Of a stretch of DNA of 19,631 bases, positions 7,606-14,784 are shown piece after piece. The stretch comes from JBCDJG01 sp038748065 (GTDB lineage: Bacteria; Pseudomonadota; Gammaproteobacteria; Pseudomonadales; Halieaceae): assembly GCA_038748065.1 (NCBI GenBank), contig JBCDJG010000074.1, forward strand, positions 1 through 19,631, written 5' to 3'. Each line of letters starts with the position of its first letter. Positions within the stretch are counted from its first letter, which is position 1. The notes under the pieces are model-generated. The model was not told where the DNA came from and ran no database searches. It worked only from the letters and a program-made list of their open reading frames with translations. Position numbers and translations under genes: made by a program.

Positions 7606-9213
7606 TCAGGCCAGTTGCGACTCCGCAAAGGCTGTGACAAATGCATAGTCAGGCTTGCCGTTGGGCGCGCGCTGCAGCGACTCTATCACCAATACATGCC
7701 GCGGTATCTTGTAATCGGCAAGTAAACCGCTGAGGTGGTTTAACAGCGCATTGGTATCGAGGGTGTCCACGGTCAGCCCCGGACCTTCGACGACAGCAAC
7801 CACCTGCTTGCCAAAACGAGGATGCGGCATAGCGATCACCAGCGCGTCGCTAATGGATGGGAAGGTCGTGATAGCGACTTCGACCTCCACCGTATAGACC
7901 TTCTCACCGCCGGTATTGATCACCGTGCTGTCGCGACCGAGTAGAACCAGCATGCCATCAGCGCGTACCCTGCATCGATCCCCGGTTCTGACGTAGCGCT
8001 CGCCGGCGATAGTCACAAAGGTCTCGGCGCTTTTCTCAGGCTCCTGGTAATAGCCGATCGGCTGATTTCCGCCAGCATAGGCCATGCCTATCGTATCGGA
8101 GCCGGGTTCGACAGCTCTAAAGGCATCATCCAGCACGCGTGTCGTAGGCAGGGGCAAAAAGACACCGGGTTCAGGTGTCGACAGGCCGTAGCCCGAGGCC
8201 TCGCTAGAGCCAAGAGTATCCATGATGACCAGGTCGGGCCGCGCACCCAGTAACGCGTCACGACTCGCATCACCCAGGCTCGCCCCGGAAGAGATCACCA
8301 CATCCAGGCTGGCGAGGCCCGCGTCGCCACCGCGAGCGCTGATGGCCTCAGCAAGCGGCAGGCCGAACGCGTCGCCGACTAACACAAGCGAACCAACGCC
8401 ACGGTCATGGATGGCATCCAGCGCGACCTCGGCATCAAAGCGCTTACCCGGCAAAGTCATCACAGCACCGCCCTGACCAATCACTGCCAGGGCCATCATA
8501 AGCCCGGCGCCGTGCATCAGCGGGCTGAGTGAAAGAAAAGGCTTGTCTGCCCCTACTGACGCAACGTTCGCCAGATGCTGGCCCATGTCAGTGGGGTGGC
8601 CCTGCTTTTGCAGCACTTCCAGCGGCCCGCGGTAGCAAACGCGAAGTTTGCGCCACATGTCCTCGTTGCGCCACTGTGTGCCCTTGGGCAGGCCGGTGGT
8701 TCCGCCCGTTGCAATCAGTATGAGGTCGTCACCTGAGGCGCGCGGCTCAAATGCAGGATCAGCTGCCGCATACAGCGCTTCGAGGCTGACATCAGCCAGA
8801 TCAGATGCGCCACCAACCTGTATCAGCACGGTGTCAGGCGGGAGTTGATCGTGGATAGCGGCGACGCGATCAGCGAATTCCGCATCAAAAATCAGCACCG
8901 CGATATCGAGCCCCTGGCAAAGATCGGCAAGCTCCTGCTCGCGGTAGCGGTAGTTAACGTTCACGTGGGACAGCCCGGCCAGACCAGCGCCGATAAAAGA
9001 CTCCAGGTAGGCGTTCGAGTTGCGCATGTAATGACCGACGTGCGCGCCCCGGGGCAGCCCCTTGGCGGCAAGATAGGTGGCGATACCGAGGGCGCGCTGA
9101 CGCAGATCGGCAAAGCTGAGGCTCAAATCGCCGTGTATGAGTGCCGTTCGATCTGCCAGATCGGAGCCGCCGATGCGATGCACGGCGGCAGCGAAATTCC
9201 AGGGATTCGTCAT
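7606..9213 (-). CDS. acyl-CoA synthetase (AMP-forming, FadD-like)
   Basis: 535 residues of the ANL adenylating superfamily, which activates a carboxylic acid with ATP and joins it to CoA. Motifs appear in order. The phosphate-binding loop ATGGTTGLPKG is at 168-178, followed by TLGSSEASG, the hinge-region YVRTGD, the GRDSTVINTGGEKVY block, and the C-terminal catalytic lysine K520 in APNGKPDY. The sequence style resembles acyl-CoA synthetases that act on large cyclic or side-chain acids as much as on fatty acids, so chain length or ring preference is left open. Gaps of 8 bp from the LLM gene and 39 bp to the carotenoid oxygenase suggest one transcript. It may activate an acid made by oxidation of the alkene-cleavage product, for entry into beta-oxidation by the acyl-CoA dehydrogenase at 13575 (inference). 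Confidence 0.92.
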   Translation of the reverse strand: MTNPWNFAAAVHRIGGSDLADRTALIHGDLSLSFADLRQRALGIATYLAAKGLPRGAHVGHYMRNSNAYLESFIGAGLAGLSHVNVNYRYREQELADLCQGLDIAVLIFDAEFADRVAAIHDQLPPDTVLIQVGGASDLADVSLEALYAAADPAFEPRASGDDLILIATGGTTGLPKGTQWRNEDMWRKLRVCYRGPLEVLQKQGHPTDMGQHLANVASVGADKPFLSLSPLMHGAGLMMALAVIGQGGAVMTLPGKRFDAEVALDAIHDRGVGSLVLVGDAFGLPLAEAISARGGDAGLASLDVVISSGASLGDASRDALLGARPDLVIMDTLGSSEASGYGLSTPEPGVFLPLPTTRVLDDAFRAVEPGSDTIGMAYAGGNQPIGYYQEPEKSAETFVTIAGERYVRTGDRCRVRADGMLVLLGRDSTVINTGGEKVYTVEVEVAITTFPSISDALVIAMPHPRFGKQVVAVVEGPGLTVDTLDTNALLNHLSGLLADYKIPRHVLVIESLQRAPNGKPDYAFVTAFAESQLA

Positions 9214-9221
9214 CCGACGGC

Positions 9222-10235
9222 CTAAAAAAGCTCCGCCATGGCCCGCAGGGTGTCCTTATCAGACGCAGCTACCAGCAGCGTGGTCACCCGCGAGTCTTCC
9301 CAGGCCTTCAAGCGTTCGCGTATGCGATCAGCAGGGCCCACCAGCGACAGGTCATCGGCGAGTTTATCCGGGATCACATTGGCGGCCTCATCGCGCTTGC
9401 CTTCAAAGAACAGGTCCTGAATCTTGTCCGCCTCAGCCTCGTAGCCCATGCGGATAAACAGGTTCTTGTGGAAGTTGGTGTCCTTGGCACCCATGCCGCC
9501 GACATAGAAGCTGAGAAAGCGCTTCACATTCATTAGAGCAGCGGGAATATCGTCGGTGATGTTGATGGTCACCATTTGTGCAATTTGGAAATCTGGCCGG
9601 GCATTGACCAGGGACTCGGCGTAGACGGTTTCATCGTACGGATTGTAGAAGAGCGGCAACCAGCCATCGGCGATCTCTGTGGACAGGGCAATATTCTTCG
9701 GGCCCTCGGCGCCCATGTAGATCGGAAGCTCATTGCGCAGCGGATGAACGATCGGCTTGAGCGGTTTGCCGAGGCCCATGCCGTCGTCACCGTTGTAGGG
9801 CAGCGGGTAGTGCGGCCCGTCGTTGGTCACCGGCCCCTCGCGGGCGAACACCTGGCGAATGATGTCAATGTACTCCCGCGTGCGCGCCAGCGGTTTCGGG
9901 AAAGGTCGCCCGTACCAGCCCTCCACCACCTGCGGACCGGAAACACCCAGGCCCAGAATCAGGCGCCCATTAGACAGGTAGTCCAGGCTGAGCGCATGCA
10001 TGGCGCAGGACGCAGGCGTACGCCCTGACAGCTGTACCACGGCTGTGCCCAGTTTGATCTTTTCTGTCTGCGCGCCAATCCAGGCCAGTGGCGTAAAGGC
10101 ATCATTACCCCAGGCCTCGGCTGACCATACTGAGTCATAGCCGAGACGCTCCGCCTCCTGTGCCATCTCGACAAAGTTGGGGTTCGGTGCTGCGCCCCAG
10201 TAGCCCTGGGCCAGACCCAGTTTCAATGCTGCCAT
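9222..10235 (-). CDS. LLM-class flavin-dependent oxidoreductase (F420/FMN type)
   Basis: 337 residues with the luciferase-like TIM barrel. The N-terminal strand LKLGLAQGYWG, the YDSVWSAEAWG segment (33-43), TEKIKLGTAVVQLSGRTP (58-74) and GLGVSGPQVVEGWYG (95-109) are typical of this class, as is the C-terminal LVGPADRIRERLKAW helix. The family includes F420-dependent dehydrogenases and reductases and FMN-dependent monooxygenases. Annotation pipelines often call it F420-dependent, but cofactor use cannot be read from the sequence. No F420 biosynthesis gene is present here. ATG 10235 is preceded by AGGAGA at 7 bases. It sits 18 bp after an SDR and 8 bp before the acyl-CoA synthetase, and so belongs to the same catabolic group. 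The reaction is unknown; oxidation or reduction of a cyclic or unsaturated intermediate is plausible. Confidence 0.88.
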   Translation of the reverse strand: MAALKLGLAQGYWGAAPNPNFVEMAQEAERLGYDSVWSAEAWGNDAFTPLAWIGAQTEKIKLGTAVVQLSGRTPASCAMHALSLDYLSNGRLILGLGVSGPQVVEGWYGRPFPKPLARTREYIDIIRQVFAREGPVTNDGPHYPLPYNGDDGMGLGKPLKPIVHPLRNELPIYMGAEGPKNIALSTEIADGWLPLFYNPYDETVYAESLVNARPDFQIAQMVTINITDDIPAALMNVKRFLSFYVGGMGAKDTNFHKNLFIRMGYEAEADKIQDLFFEGKRDEAANVIPDKLADDLSLVGPADRIRERLKAWEDSRVTTLLVAASDKDTLRAMAELF

Positions 10236-10253
10236 TGCTGTTCTCCTGCTAAG

Positions 10254-11030
10254 TTATTCCGGCAGACCGAAGCCGCCGACCGCCATGCCGTCATCGACCG
10301 ACAGGGCGCTCCCGTTACAAAACTGTGATTCATCTGAGGCCAGATACAACACGGCGGCCGCAACGTCGTCAGGATGTCCGAAGCGATCCGATGTCTTACC
10401 TACCGCCGTCAGCTCAACTGCCAGAGGCGATACATCACCCTCCGCCAGGTTCTGCACCATGGGCGTATCCATGCCGCCGGGGTGAATTGAGTTGCAACGC
10501 ACGCCATTGCCGCGCTGCTTGCAATGCACAGCCACCGTACCCGTGAGGCTCCGCAGCGCACCCTTGGTGGCGCTATAAGCGGCATAAGCTGGCGTGCCGA
10601 CGAAGGCCGCCGCCGATGACATGTTAATGATCGAGCCACCGCCGCCCGCCGACATCGCCGGTATTGCATGCTTGCAGCCGAAGAAGGGGCCGTCAAAGTT
10701 CACCGCGCGCACGCGATCCAATTGCGCTTGTGAGGTGTCTTCAATGGTTGCGACAACAACAATGCCGGCATTATTGACCAGAACATCCAGACGCCCATGG
10801 CGTTTCACGATATCGCTGATGAGGGCCTGCCACTCGGATTCCTGACTGACATCCAGGTGAGCGTACTCCGCCGCCTCACCGATGTCTGACGCCACGGCTT
10901 CGCCCTGCGCCCGGTCGATGTCAGCGAGGATGACGGTAGCGCCCTCGCCCGCCAGCATACGTCCACTGGCCGCGCCAAGACCGGAGGCCCCGCCCGTGAT
11001 CAGTGCTATCTTGCCCGTTACTCCTGCCAT
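10254..11030 (-). CDS. short-chain dehydrogenase/reductase (classical SDR)
   Basis: 258 residues, a standard-length SDR that oxidises alcohols or reduces ketones with NAD(P). The cofactor motif TGGASGLG is at 12-19 and NNAG at 86-89. The tetrad is N111, S139, Y152 and K156 (YSATK). D37 at the end of strand two favours NAD. The C-terminal CNGSALSVDDGMAVGG is the usual substrate-loop and dimer segment. The overall style is close to hydroxysteroid and cyclic-alcohol dehydrogenases, but substrate cannot be assigned. The ribosome site before ATG 11030 is weak. A 68-bp spacer separates it from the upstream ThuA-like gene, and 18 bp from the LLM gene downstream. It forms one of two ThuA-like/SDR pairs flanking the central divergent promoter. 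Confidence 0.9.
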   Translation of the reverse strand: MAGVTGKIALITGGASGLGAASGRMLAGEGATVILADIDRAQGEAVASDIGEAAEYAHLDVSQESEWQALISDIVKRHGRLDVLVNNAGIVVVATIEDTSQAQLDRVRAVNFDGPFFGCKHAIPAMSAGGGGSIINMSSAAAFVGTPAYAAYSATKGALRSLTGTVAVHCKQRGNGVRCNSIHPGGMDTPMVQNLAEGDVSPLAVELTAVGKTSDRFGHPDDVAAAVLYLASDESQFCNGSALSVDDGMAVGGFGLPE

Positions 11031-11098
11031 AAGACTTTGCTCGACTCTCGCATAACAAATACTGCTTTACTGCAATAACCGGATGACAGCCCCTGCCA

Positions 11099-11914
11099 TT
11101 ATTGCTGCCCGGCCCAGGCACGCGCCTCGTCGCTTGACACCCAGCGCAAGGCGTTTTGTACGAGTCGCCTGAAGTTGGGATCGCGCAGGGCCTTGGCATC
11201 ATCGCCACCCTGAATATAGACCAGCGGGCTGTTACCCCAGGACTTGGCCCAGGCCACGATGTTGCTGCCGGTGGGGTGCGACCAGCCCTCGCGCGAGTTC
11301 AAATCGCCGGCGACAGCATTGGCTGCCGAGAAGAAGTTCTCGCTGTCGAAGTGATAGTCGCTTCGCAGCAGGGGCGTGATGTCCTCGCTGAAAATGGGGC
11401 AGAGATAGAGTTCATCCGTCATCTCAAATTCAGCGGGCAATCCTGCTGTCACTGGATGCTCAGACATCACGGCGAGCCGATGACGGACTCGATGGCGATA
11501 GCCTGAGTCTGGGTATTCGTCACCGGCCAGACGAGCCGGCTGATAGTGAAAGCGCCCACCAATAATTCGCGCATACTCGTCCCAGCTGGGCCAGGCCGCG
11601 AGACTATGATGCAGATAGACAACACCGATGCCGGCATCAAGCATCGCCAGATAGGCGTCGCAAAATCCTTCAGGTGGCAGTGCCGCTGCTCCCCCTTTGC
11701 CAAAATCCACGCCGGGCATGTCGTAGCACAGCAGCGCATCGTAGTCTGCCGCCAGATCTTCCCCCATGAGAGAAGCAGCTAGCGGTTGCTCGACCAGGCA
11801 GGCGTCAAAGCCTTCCAGTTTAGACCACAACCCAGCAAAGGCATCCCGCTTATAGGGATGGCCTCGGGCCACGCCCAACAGCTTCTTTGGAGCCCGGTAA
11901 TCAATGACATCCAC
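11099..11914 (-). CDS. ThuA-like domain protein (class I glutamine amidotransferase-like fold)
   Basis: 271 residues with ThuA-like features. These are an early KLLGVARGHPYKRDAF strand and turn, DALLCYDMPGVDF (59-71), VVYLHHSLAAWPSWDEYARIIGGRF (98-122), the SEHPVTAGLP segment (151-160), DELYL (167-171) and a terminal F/L-x-N-A-L-R-W helix. ThuA is named from trehalose utilisation, but the biochemical role of most homologues is unknown. The predicted start is a GTG at 11914, and the only ribosome-site candidate is a weak AGG 11 bases upstream. The alternative ATG at 11910 is out of frame. It is the first gene of the middle minus-strand group, directly downstream of the inverted-repeat region. 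A second, diverged ThuA-like gene lies at 12813 on the other side. Hydrolysis or carbonyl chemistry on a pathway intermediate is a guess. Confidence 0.82.
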   Translation of the reverse strand: MDVIDYRAPKKLLGVARGHPYKRDAFAGLWSKLEGFDACLVEQPLAASLMGEDLAADYDALLCYDMPGVDFGKGGAAALPPEGFCDAYLAMLDAGIGVVYLHHSLAAWPSWDEYARIIGGRFHYQPARLAGDEYPDSGYRHRVRHRLAVMSEHPVTAGLPAEFEMTDELYLCPIFSEDITPLLRSDYHFDSENFFSAANAVAGDLNSREGWSHPTGSNIVAWAKSWGNSPLVYIQGGDDAKALRDPNFRRLVQNALRWVSSDEARAWAGQQ

Positions 11915-11944
11915 GGTGTCTTGGCCTGGTCTTATTGGACCGTC

Positions 11945-11973
11945 ACACTAGCCCAGAAAAAAAATACAGTCAA
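11945..11973 (-). promoter_or_regulatory. candidate promoter of the middle minus-strand operon
   Basis: Reading on the minus strand, a TTGACT -35 hexamer (11973-11968) is followed after 17 bases by TAGTGT (11950-11945). The -35 has five of six consensus bases and the -10 keeps the three most conserved positions. It lies about 30 bases upstream of the GTG start of the ThuA-like gene. The -35 sits inside the inverted repeat described separately, so binding there could block transcription. This is an inspection-only prediction. Confidence 0.4.
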
Positions 11974-11990
11974 TTCTGTTTGTTTTTTTT
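11957..11990. promoter_or_regulatory. AT-rich inverted repeat, candidate operator between divergent operons
   Basis: An eight-A run (11957-11964), then ACAG (11966-11969), six bases, CTGT (11976-11979) and an eight-T run (11983-11990) form an imperfect inverted repeat of about 34 bp. It stands out in GC-rich DNA and lies in the 129-bp spacer between two oppositely transcribed catabolic groups. Its core overlaps the candidate -35 element of the minus-strand promoter. On the plus strand the stem plus T-run looks superficially like an intrinsic terminator, but no transcript is expected to end there. A TetR/GntR-type operator is the preferred reading, although no regulator gene is present in the window. 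Confidence 0.42.
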
Positions 11991-12043
11991 AGGGGCCCGT
12001 GCTAACTTTCCGCTTCCTTAATAATAAGCTTGGAGAAGGCATC

Positions 12044-12805
12044 ATGGATCTCGGACTGAGCGGCAAAAAAGCAGTGATTACCGGTGCTACCCGCGGCATT
12101 GGACGCGCAATAGCAGAGACCCTGGCCACTGAAGGCGTCGATCTGGCGATTTGCGCTCGCAACAGTGACGAGGTCAAAGATGCTGTCGAGGCGCTGTCCA
12201 AGACCGGCGTGAAGGTTACCGGAGCTGAGGTTGATGTCAGCGAGCGAGAGGCCTACCAGGCCTGGGTCGCCAGCGTCGGCGAGGAGCTCGGCGGTATCGA
12301 CATTTTCGTTCCCAATGTCAGCGCCGGCGGCGGCCAGATGGACGAAAACGGCTGGCGCGCAAACTTCGAGGTCGACCTGCTTGGTACGACACGCGGCATC
12401 GAGGCCGCTATGCCTTTCCTGCAGGCATCGAGCGCCGGTTCCATTGTCATTATATCCACCACCGCCGCGGTTGAGACCTTCCTCGGCCCGCAAACTTATA
12501 ACGCAATCAAAGCTGCCTTGATCACCCACGGCAAGCAACTCAGCCAGGCTCTCGCAGCAGACGGCATTCGTGTGAATTGTGTTTCTCCCGGCCCGATCTA
12601 TTTCGAAGGCGGTGCCTGGCAGTTCATCGAGAACAACATGCCGGACCTCTACAACACGACTCTGGGCGATATACCCAGCGGTCGCATGGGGACCCCGCAG
12701 GAAGTTGCCAACGCGGTCGCCTTCCTGGCGAGCCCTGCGTCAAGCCTGATCACCGGTGTCAACCTGGTGGCAGACGGCGGCTTTACCAAACGGGTTCAGC
12801 TCTGA
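12044..12805 (+). CDS. SDR family oxidoreductase with atypical active-site positions
   Basis: 253 residues. The Rossmann motif TGATRGIG is at 13-20, and R39 (ICARN) suggests NADP. The catalytic S138, Y152 and K156 (YNAIK) are present. The usual NNAG is replaced by P-N-V-S-A-G-G (90-96). The position normally held by the catalytic Asn is D111 (NFEVDLLG). NVSA-type replacements occur in natural SDR subfamilies, so the protein need not be inactive. The start ATG 12044 has GGAG 8 bases upstream, within GGAGAAGG, and is preferred over the in-frame upstream ATG at 11999, whose added residues show no family similarity. It is the first gene of the right-hand operon and ends 7 bp before a ThuA-like gene. 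It is therefore the plus-strand counterpart of the SDR paired with a ThuA-like gene on the other arm. Confidence 0.9.
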   Translation: MDLGLSGKKAVITGATRGIGRAIAETLATEGVDLAICARNSDEVKDAVEALSKTGVKVTGAEVDVSEREAYQAWVASVGEELGGIDIFVPNVSAGGGQMDENGWRANFEVDLLGTTRGIEAAMPFLQASSAGSIVIISTTAAVETFLGPQTYNAIKAALITHGKQLSQALAADGIRVNCVSPGPIYFEGGAWQFIENNMPDLYNTTLGDIPSGRMGTPQEVANAVAFLASPASSLITGVNLVADGGFTKRVQL

Positions 12806-12812
12806 GATCGTC

Positions 12813-13565
12813 ATGGGCAGGAGCGACCGACTCGACGTCTATCTCGTAGCCGGGGGGAAATACCACAATATTGATTTCCCCCGCCTGGAGCTGCTGAAGC
12901 TGCTGGGCGAGCAACCGCGGCTGATGGTGCAAGTGGGCGCAGATTACAGCGATATCGACGCCATTTGCGCTGCTGACTTCATCATTAGCTACACCTGTGA
13001 TGTGACGCCCGACGCTGAACAGACCGAACGACTCTGCCGGCGCGTGCGCGAGGGCGGCAAGTGGTTTGCCTTGCACGGCACTAACTCGATTCTGCGTTTC
13101 GTCGAGGATGGACGCGTCGATTCGCCCCGCGAGAATGAACCCTTCATGGAATTACTCGGCAGCCAGTTCCTGTCGCATCCGCCGATTGAACCTTTCGAGG
13201 TTGAAGTCACCGCGTCCGAGCACCCGCTGGTGGCGGGCATTTCAAATTTTGCTGTAAACAGTGAAGAGCTCTATTTGAGTGTCCATCACGGCGAACAGCA
13301 AACCCTCCTGCATACGCACTGGAGCGGCGAGACCGAAGCCTTCATCGATAAAGACTGGCATGAAGATGAGCCCCGCCCGGTCATGTACCTGCATCCTTAC
13401 GGTGACGGCGAGGTCCTCTACCTGACCCTGGGCCACCGGCGCCACAAGTACGACATGCAGCCACACATCGAGGAATATCCCGAACCCGAGCTAGGTGCCT
13501 GGGAAAACGAGGAGTTTTACGAACTTTTGCGCCGCGGCATTCGCTGGGCGATGGGCACGCTATAG
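12813..13565 (+). CDS. ThuA-like domain protein, second copy
   Basis: 250 residues of the ThuA-like family. It shows DVYLVAGGKYHNIDF at the N-terminus, the ADFIISYTCD strand, GGKWFALHGTNS (81-92), the ELLGSQFLSHPP segment (113-124), SEHPLVAGI (135-143), EELYL (151-155), a VLYLTLGHRRHKYDM region and a terminal GIRWAMG helix. It shares the SEHP-x-x-AG and [DE]ELYL landmarks with the ThuA-like protein at 11099-11914 but is otherwise well diverged, so the pair are old paralogues rather than a fresh duplication. The ATG at 12813 follows the SDR stop by 7 bp. The ribosome site is weak, implying coupling. Upstream in-frame codons run inside the SDR gene and were discarded. Function unknown. It is encoded in the same transcript as the acyl-CoA dehydrogenase and Rieske genes. 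Confidence 0.82.
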   Translation: MGRSDRLDVYLVAGGKYHNIDFPRLELLKLLGEQPRLMVQVGADYSDIDAICAADFIISYTCDVTPDAEQTERLCRRVREGGKWFALHGTNSILRFVEDGRVDSPRENEPFMELLGSQFLSHPPIEPFEVEVTASEHPLVAGISNFAVNSEELYLSVHHGEQQTLLHTHWSGETEAFIDKDWHEDEPRPVMYLHPYGDGEVLYLTLGHRRHKYDMQPHIEEYPEPELGAWENEEFYELLRRGIRWAMGTL

Positions 13566-13574
13566 GCACACGCT

Positions 13575-14774
13575 ATGGACCTGGACTTTTCTCCCGACGA
13601 TCTGGCCTTCCAAGAAGAGGTTCGCGCCTTCTTCCGCGACAAGCTGCCGCCTCATATCAAAGAGGCGACCGAACGGACACCAACGGTCTTCGTCGAGAAA
13701 GATATCAGCCTGGAATGGCAGGCCATATTGGTTGAGAAAGGTTGGGCCGTACCCCGCTGGCCCGCAGAATGGGGCGGCACCGACTGGACACCTACCCAAC
13801 ACTACATCTTTACTCGAGAGAGCTACCTGTCGTGTGCGCCCATGGTGGTGCCTCTCGGTATCGGTATGCTGGCGCCTGTGCTGCTGGCCTACGGCACCGA
13901 AGAGCAGAAAGCCGAGTATCTGCCGAAAATGCTGAGCGGTGAACACTATTGGTGCCAAGGCTATTCAGAGCCGGGCTCCGGCTCAGACCTGGCCAGCCTG
14001 AAGCTGAAAGCCGAGAACAAAGGCGACCACTACCTCGTCAACGGCAGCAAGCTCTGGCAAACCCATGCCCATCATGCCGATCACATCTTCTGCCTCGTGC
14101 GTACCGACGATAGCGGCCGACCGCAGCAGGGCATCAGCTTCCTGCTGATGGAACTCGATAGCCCCGGCATCAAGGTGGACCCCATCATGACCATGGGCGG
14201 CCAGCACGAGGTCAACCAGGTGTTCTTCGACGACGTAAAAGTGCCGATCGCAAACCGCGTCGGTGAAGAGGGGCAGGGCTGGGAGATCGCCAAGTACTTG
14301 CTGCAGTTTGAGCGCGGCGGCGGCATGTCCGCTCACATGCGCCTGCACCATCTCGATAGGGTGAGTACTATGCTGGCGGATATCCAGGCGGACGAGCCAG
14401 ACTTTGATGCGGATGGCCGCTTCGCCCGCGAGATAGCACGCTTGGATATCGACATCAGGGCGCTGGAGATGACCGAGCTGCGCGTAATGGCCGCCATGGC
14501 CGAGGGTGATCCACCCGGCGCCGAGTCGTCGGTCTTGAAAGTGACCTCCGTCCAGATCGAACAGGGCATACACCAGCTCGCCGTCGACCTTATCGGCTAT
14601 CACGGCCTATCAGCGCCCGAAGTAGCCACACTGCTGGCAGAGCAGGCCACGTTCGGCCCCGACTACGCCGCGCCGGTCGTTCCAACCTACTTGAATGGCC
14701 GAGCTGCCTCGATCTTCGGCGGCTCCCAGGAGGTGCAGCGCAACATCATCGCGAAGGCGGTGTTGGGGCTCTAG
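13575..14774 (+). CDS. acyl-CoA dehydrogenase, helix-G glutamate type (FadE-like)
   Basis: 399 residues, an FAD-dependent alpha,beta-desaturase of acyl-CoA thioesters. The flavin-binding segments YSEPGSGSDLASL (130-142) and W-x-T-H in GSKLWQTHAHHADH (157-170) are typical, as is the C-terminal FGGSQEVQRNIIAKAVLGL (381-399). The medium-chain-type catalytic Glu, in YEGT, is Gly here (FGGS, 381-384). A Glu is instead present at E246 (LLQFERGGG), in the place used by isovaleryl-CoA dehydrogenase and by steroid side-chain FadE heterotetramers. The enzyme should be active if E246 is the base. Steroid FadEs of this type usually pair with a second, catalytically silent subunit, which is not seen here. 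It lies 9 bp after the ThuA-like gene and 10 bp before the Rieske gene, so is clearly in the operon. Confidence 0.92.
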   Translation: MDLDFSPDDLAFQEEVRAFFRDKLPPHIKEATERTPTVFVEKDISLEWQAILVEKGWAVPRWPAEWGGTDWTPTQHYIFTRESYLSCAPMVVPLGIGMLAPVLLAYGTEEQKAEYLPKMLSGEHYWCQGYSEPGSGSDLASLKLKAENKGDHYLVNGSKLWQTHAHHADHIFCLVRTDDSGRPQQGISFLLMELDSPGIKVDPIMTMGGQHEVNQVFFDDVKVPIANRVGEEGQGWEIAKYLLQFERGGGMSAHMRLHHLDRVSTMLADIQADEPDFDADGRFAREIARLDIDIRALEMTELRVMAAMAEGDPPGAESSVLKVTSVQIEQGIHQLAVDLIGYHGLSAPEVATLLAEQATFGPDYAAPVVPTYLNGRAASIFGGSQEVQRNIIAKAVLGL

Positions 14775-14784
14775 GCCAACAGCC

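Noticed and set aside
11031..11098. Direct repeat TACTGC-TT-TACTGC (11060-11073) with a weak TTGCAG / TATGCG promoter-like pair
   Set aside because: The spacer between the hexamers would be 15 bases and the -10 is poor; the repeat alone is too short to support a regulatory call.
11957..11990. Possible intrinsic terminator formed by the stem and T-run in the divergent spacer
   Set aside because: No gene reads into it on either strand, the stem is only four base pairs next to the loop, and the position between divergent starts fits an operator better.
13381..14603. Several minus-strand open frames opposite the ACAD gene
   Set aside because: They lack start signals and domains and overlap a gene with clear acyl-CoA dehydrogenase motifs.
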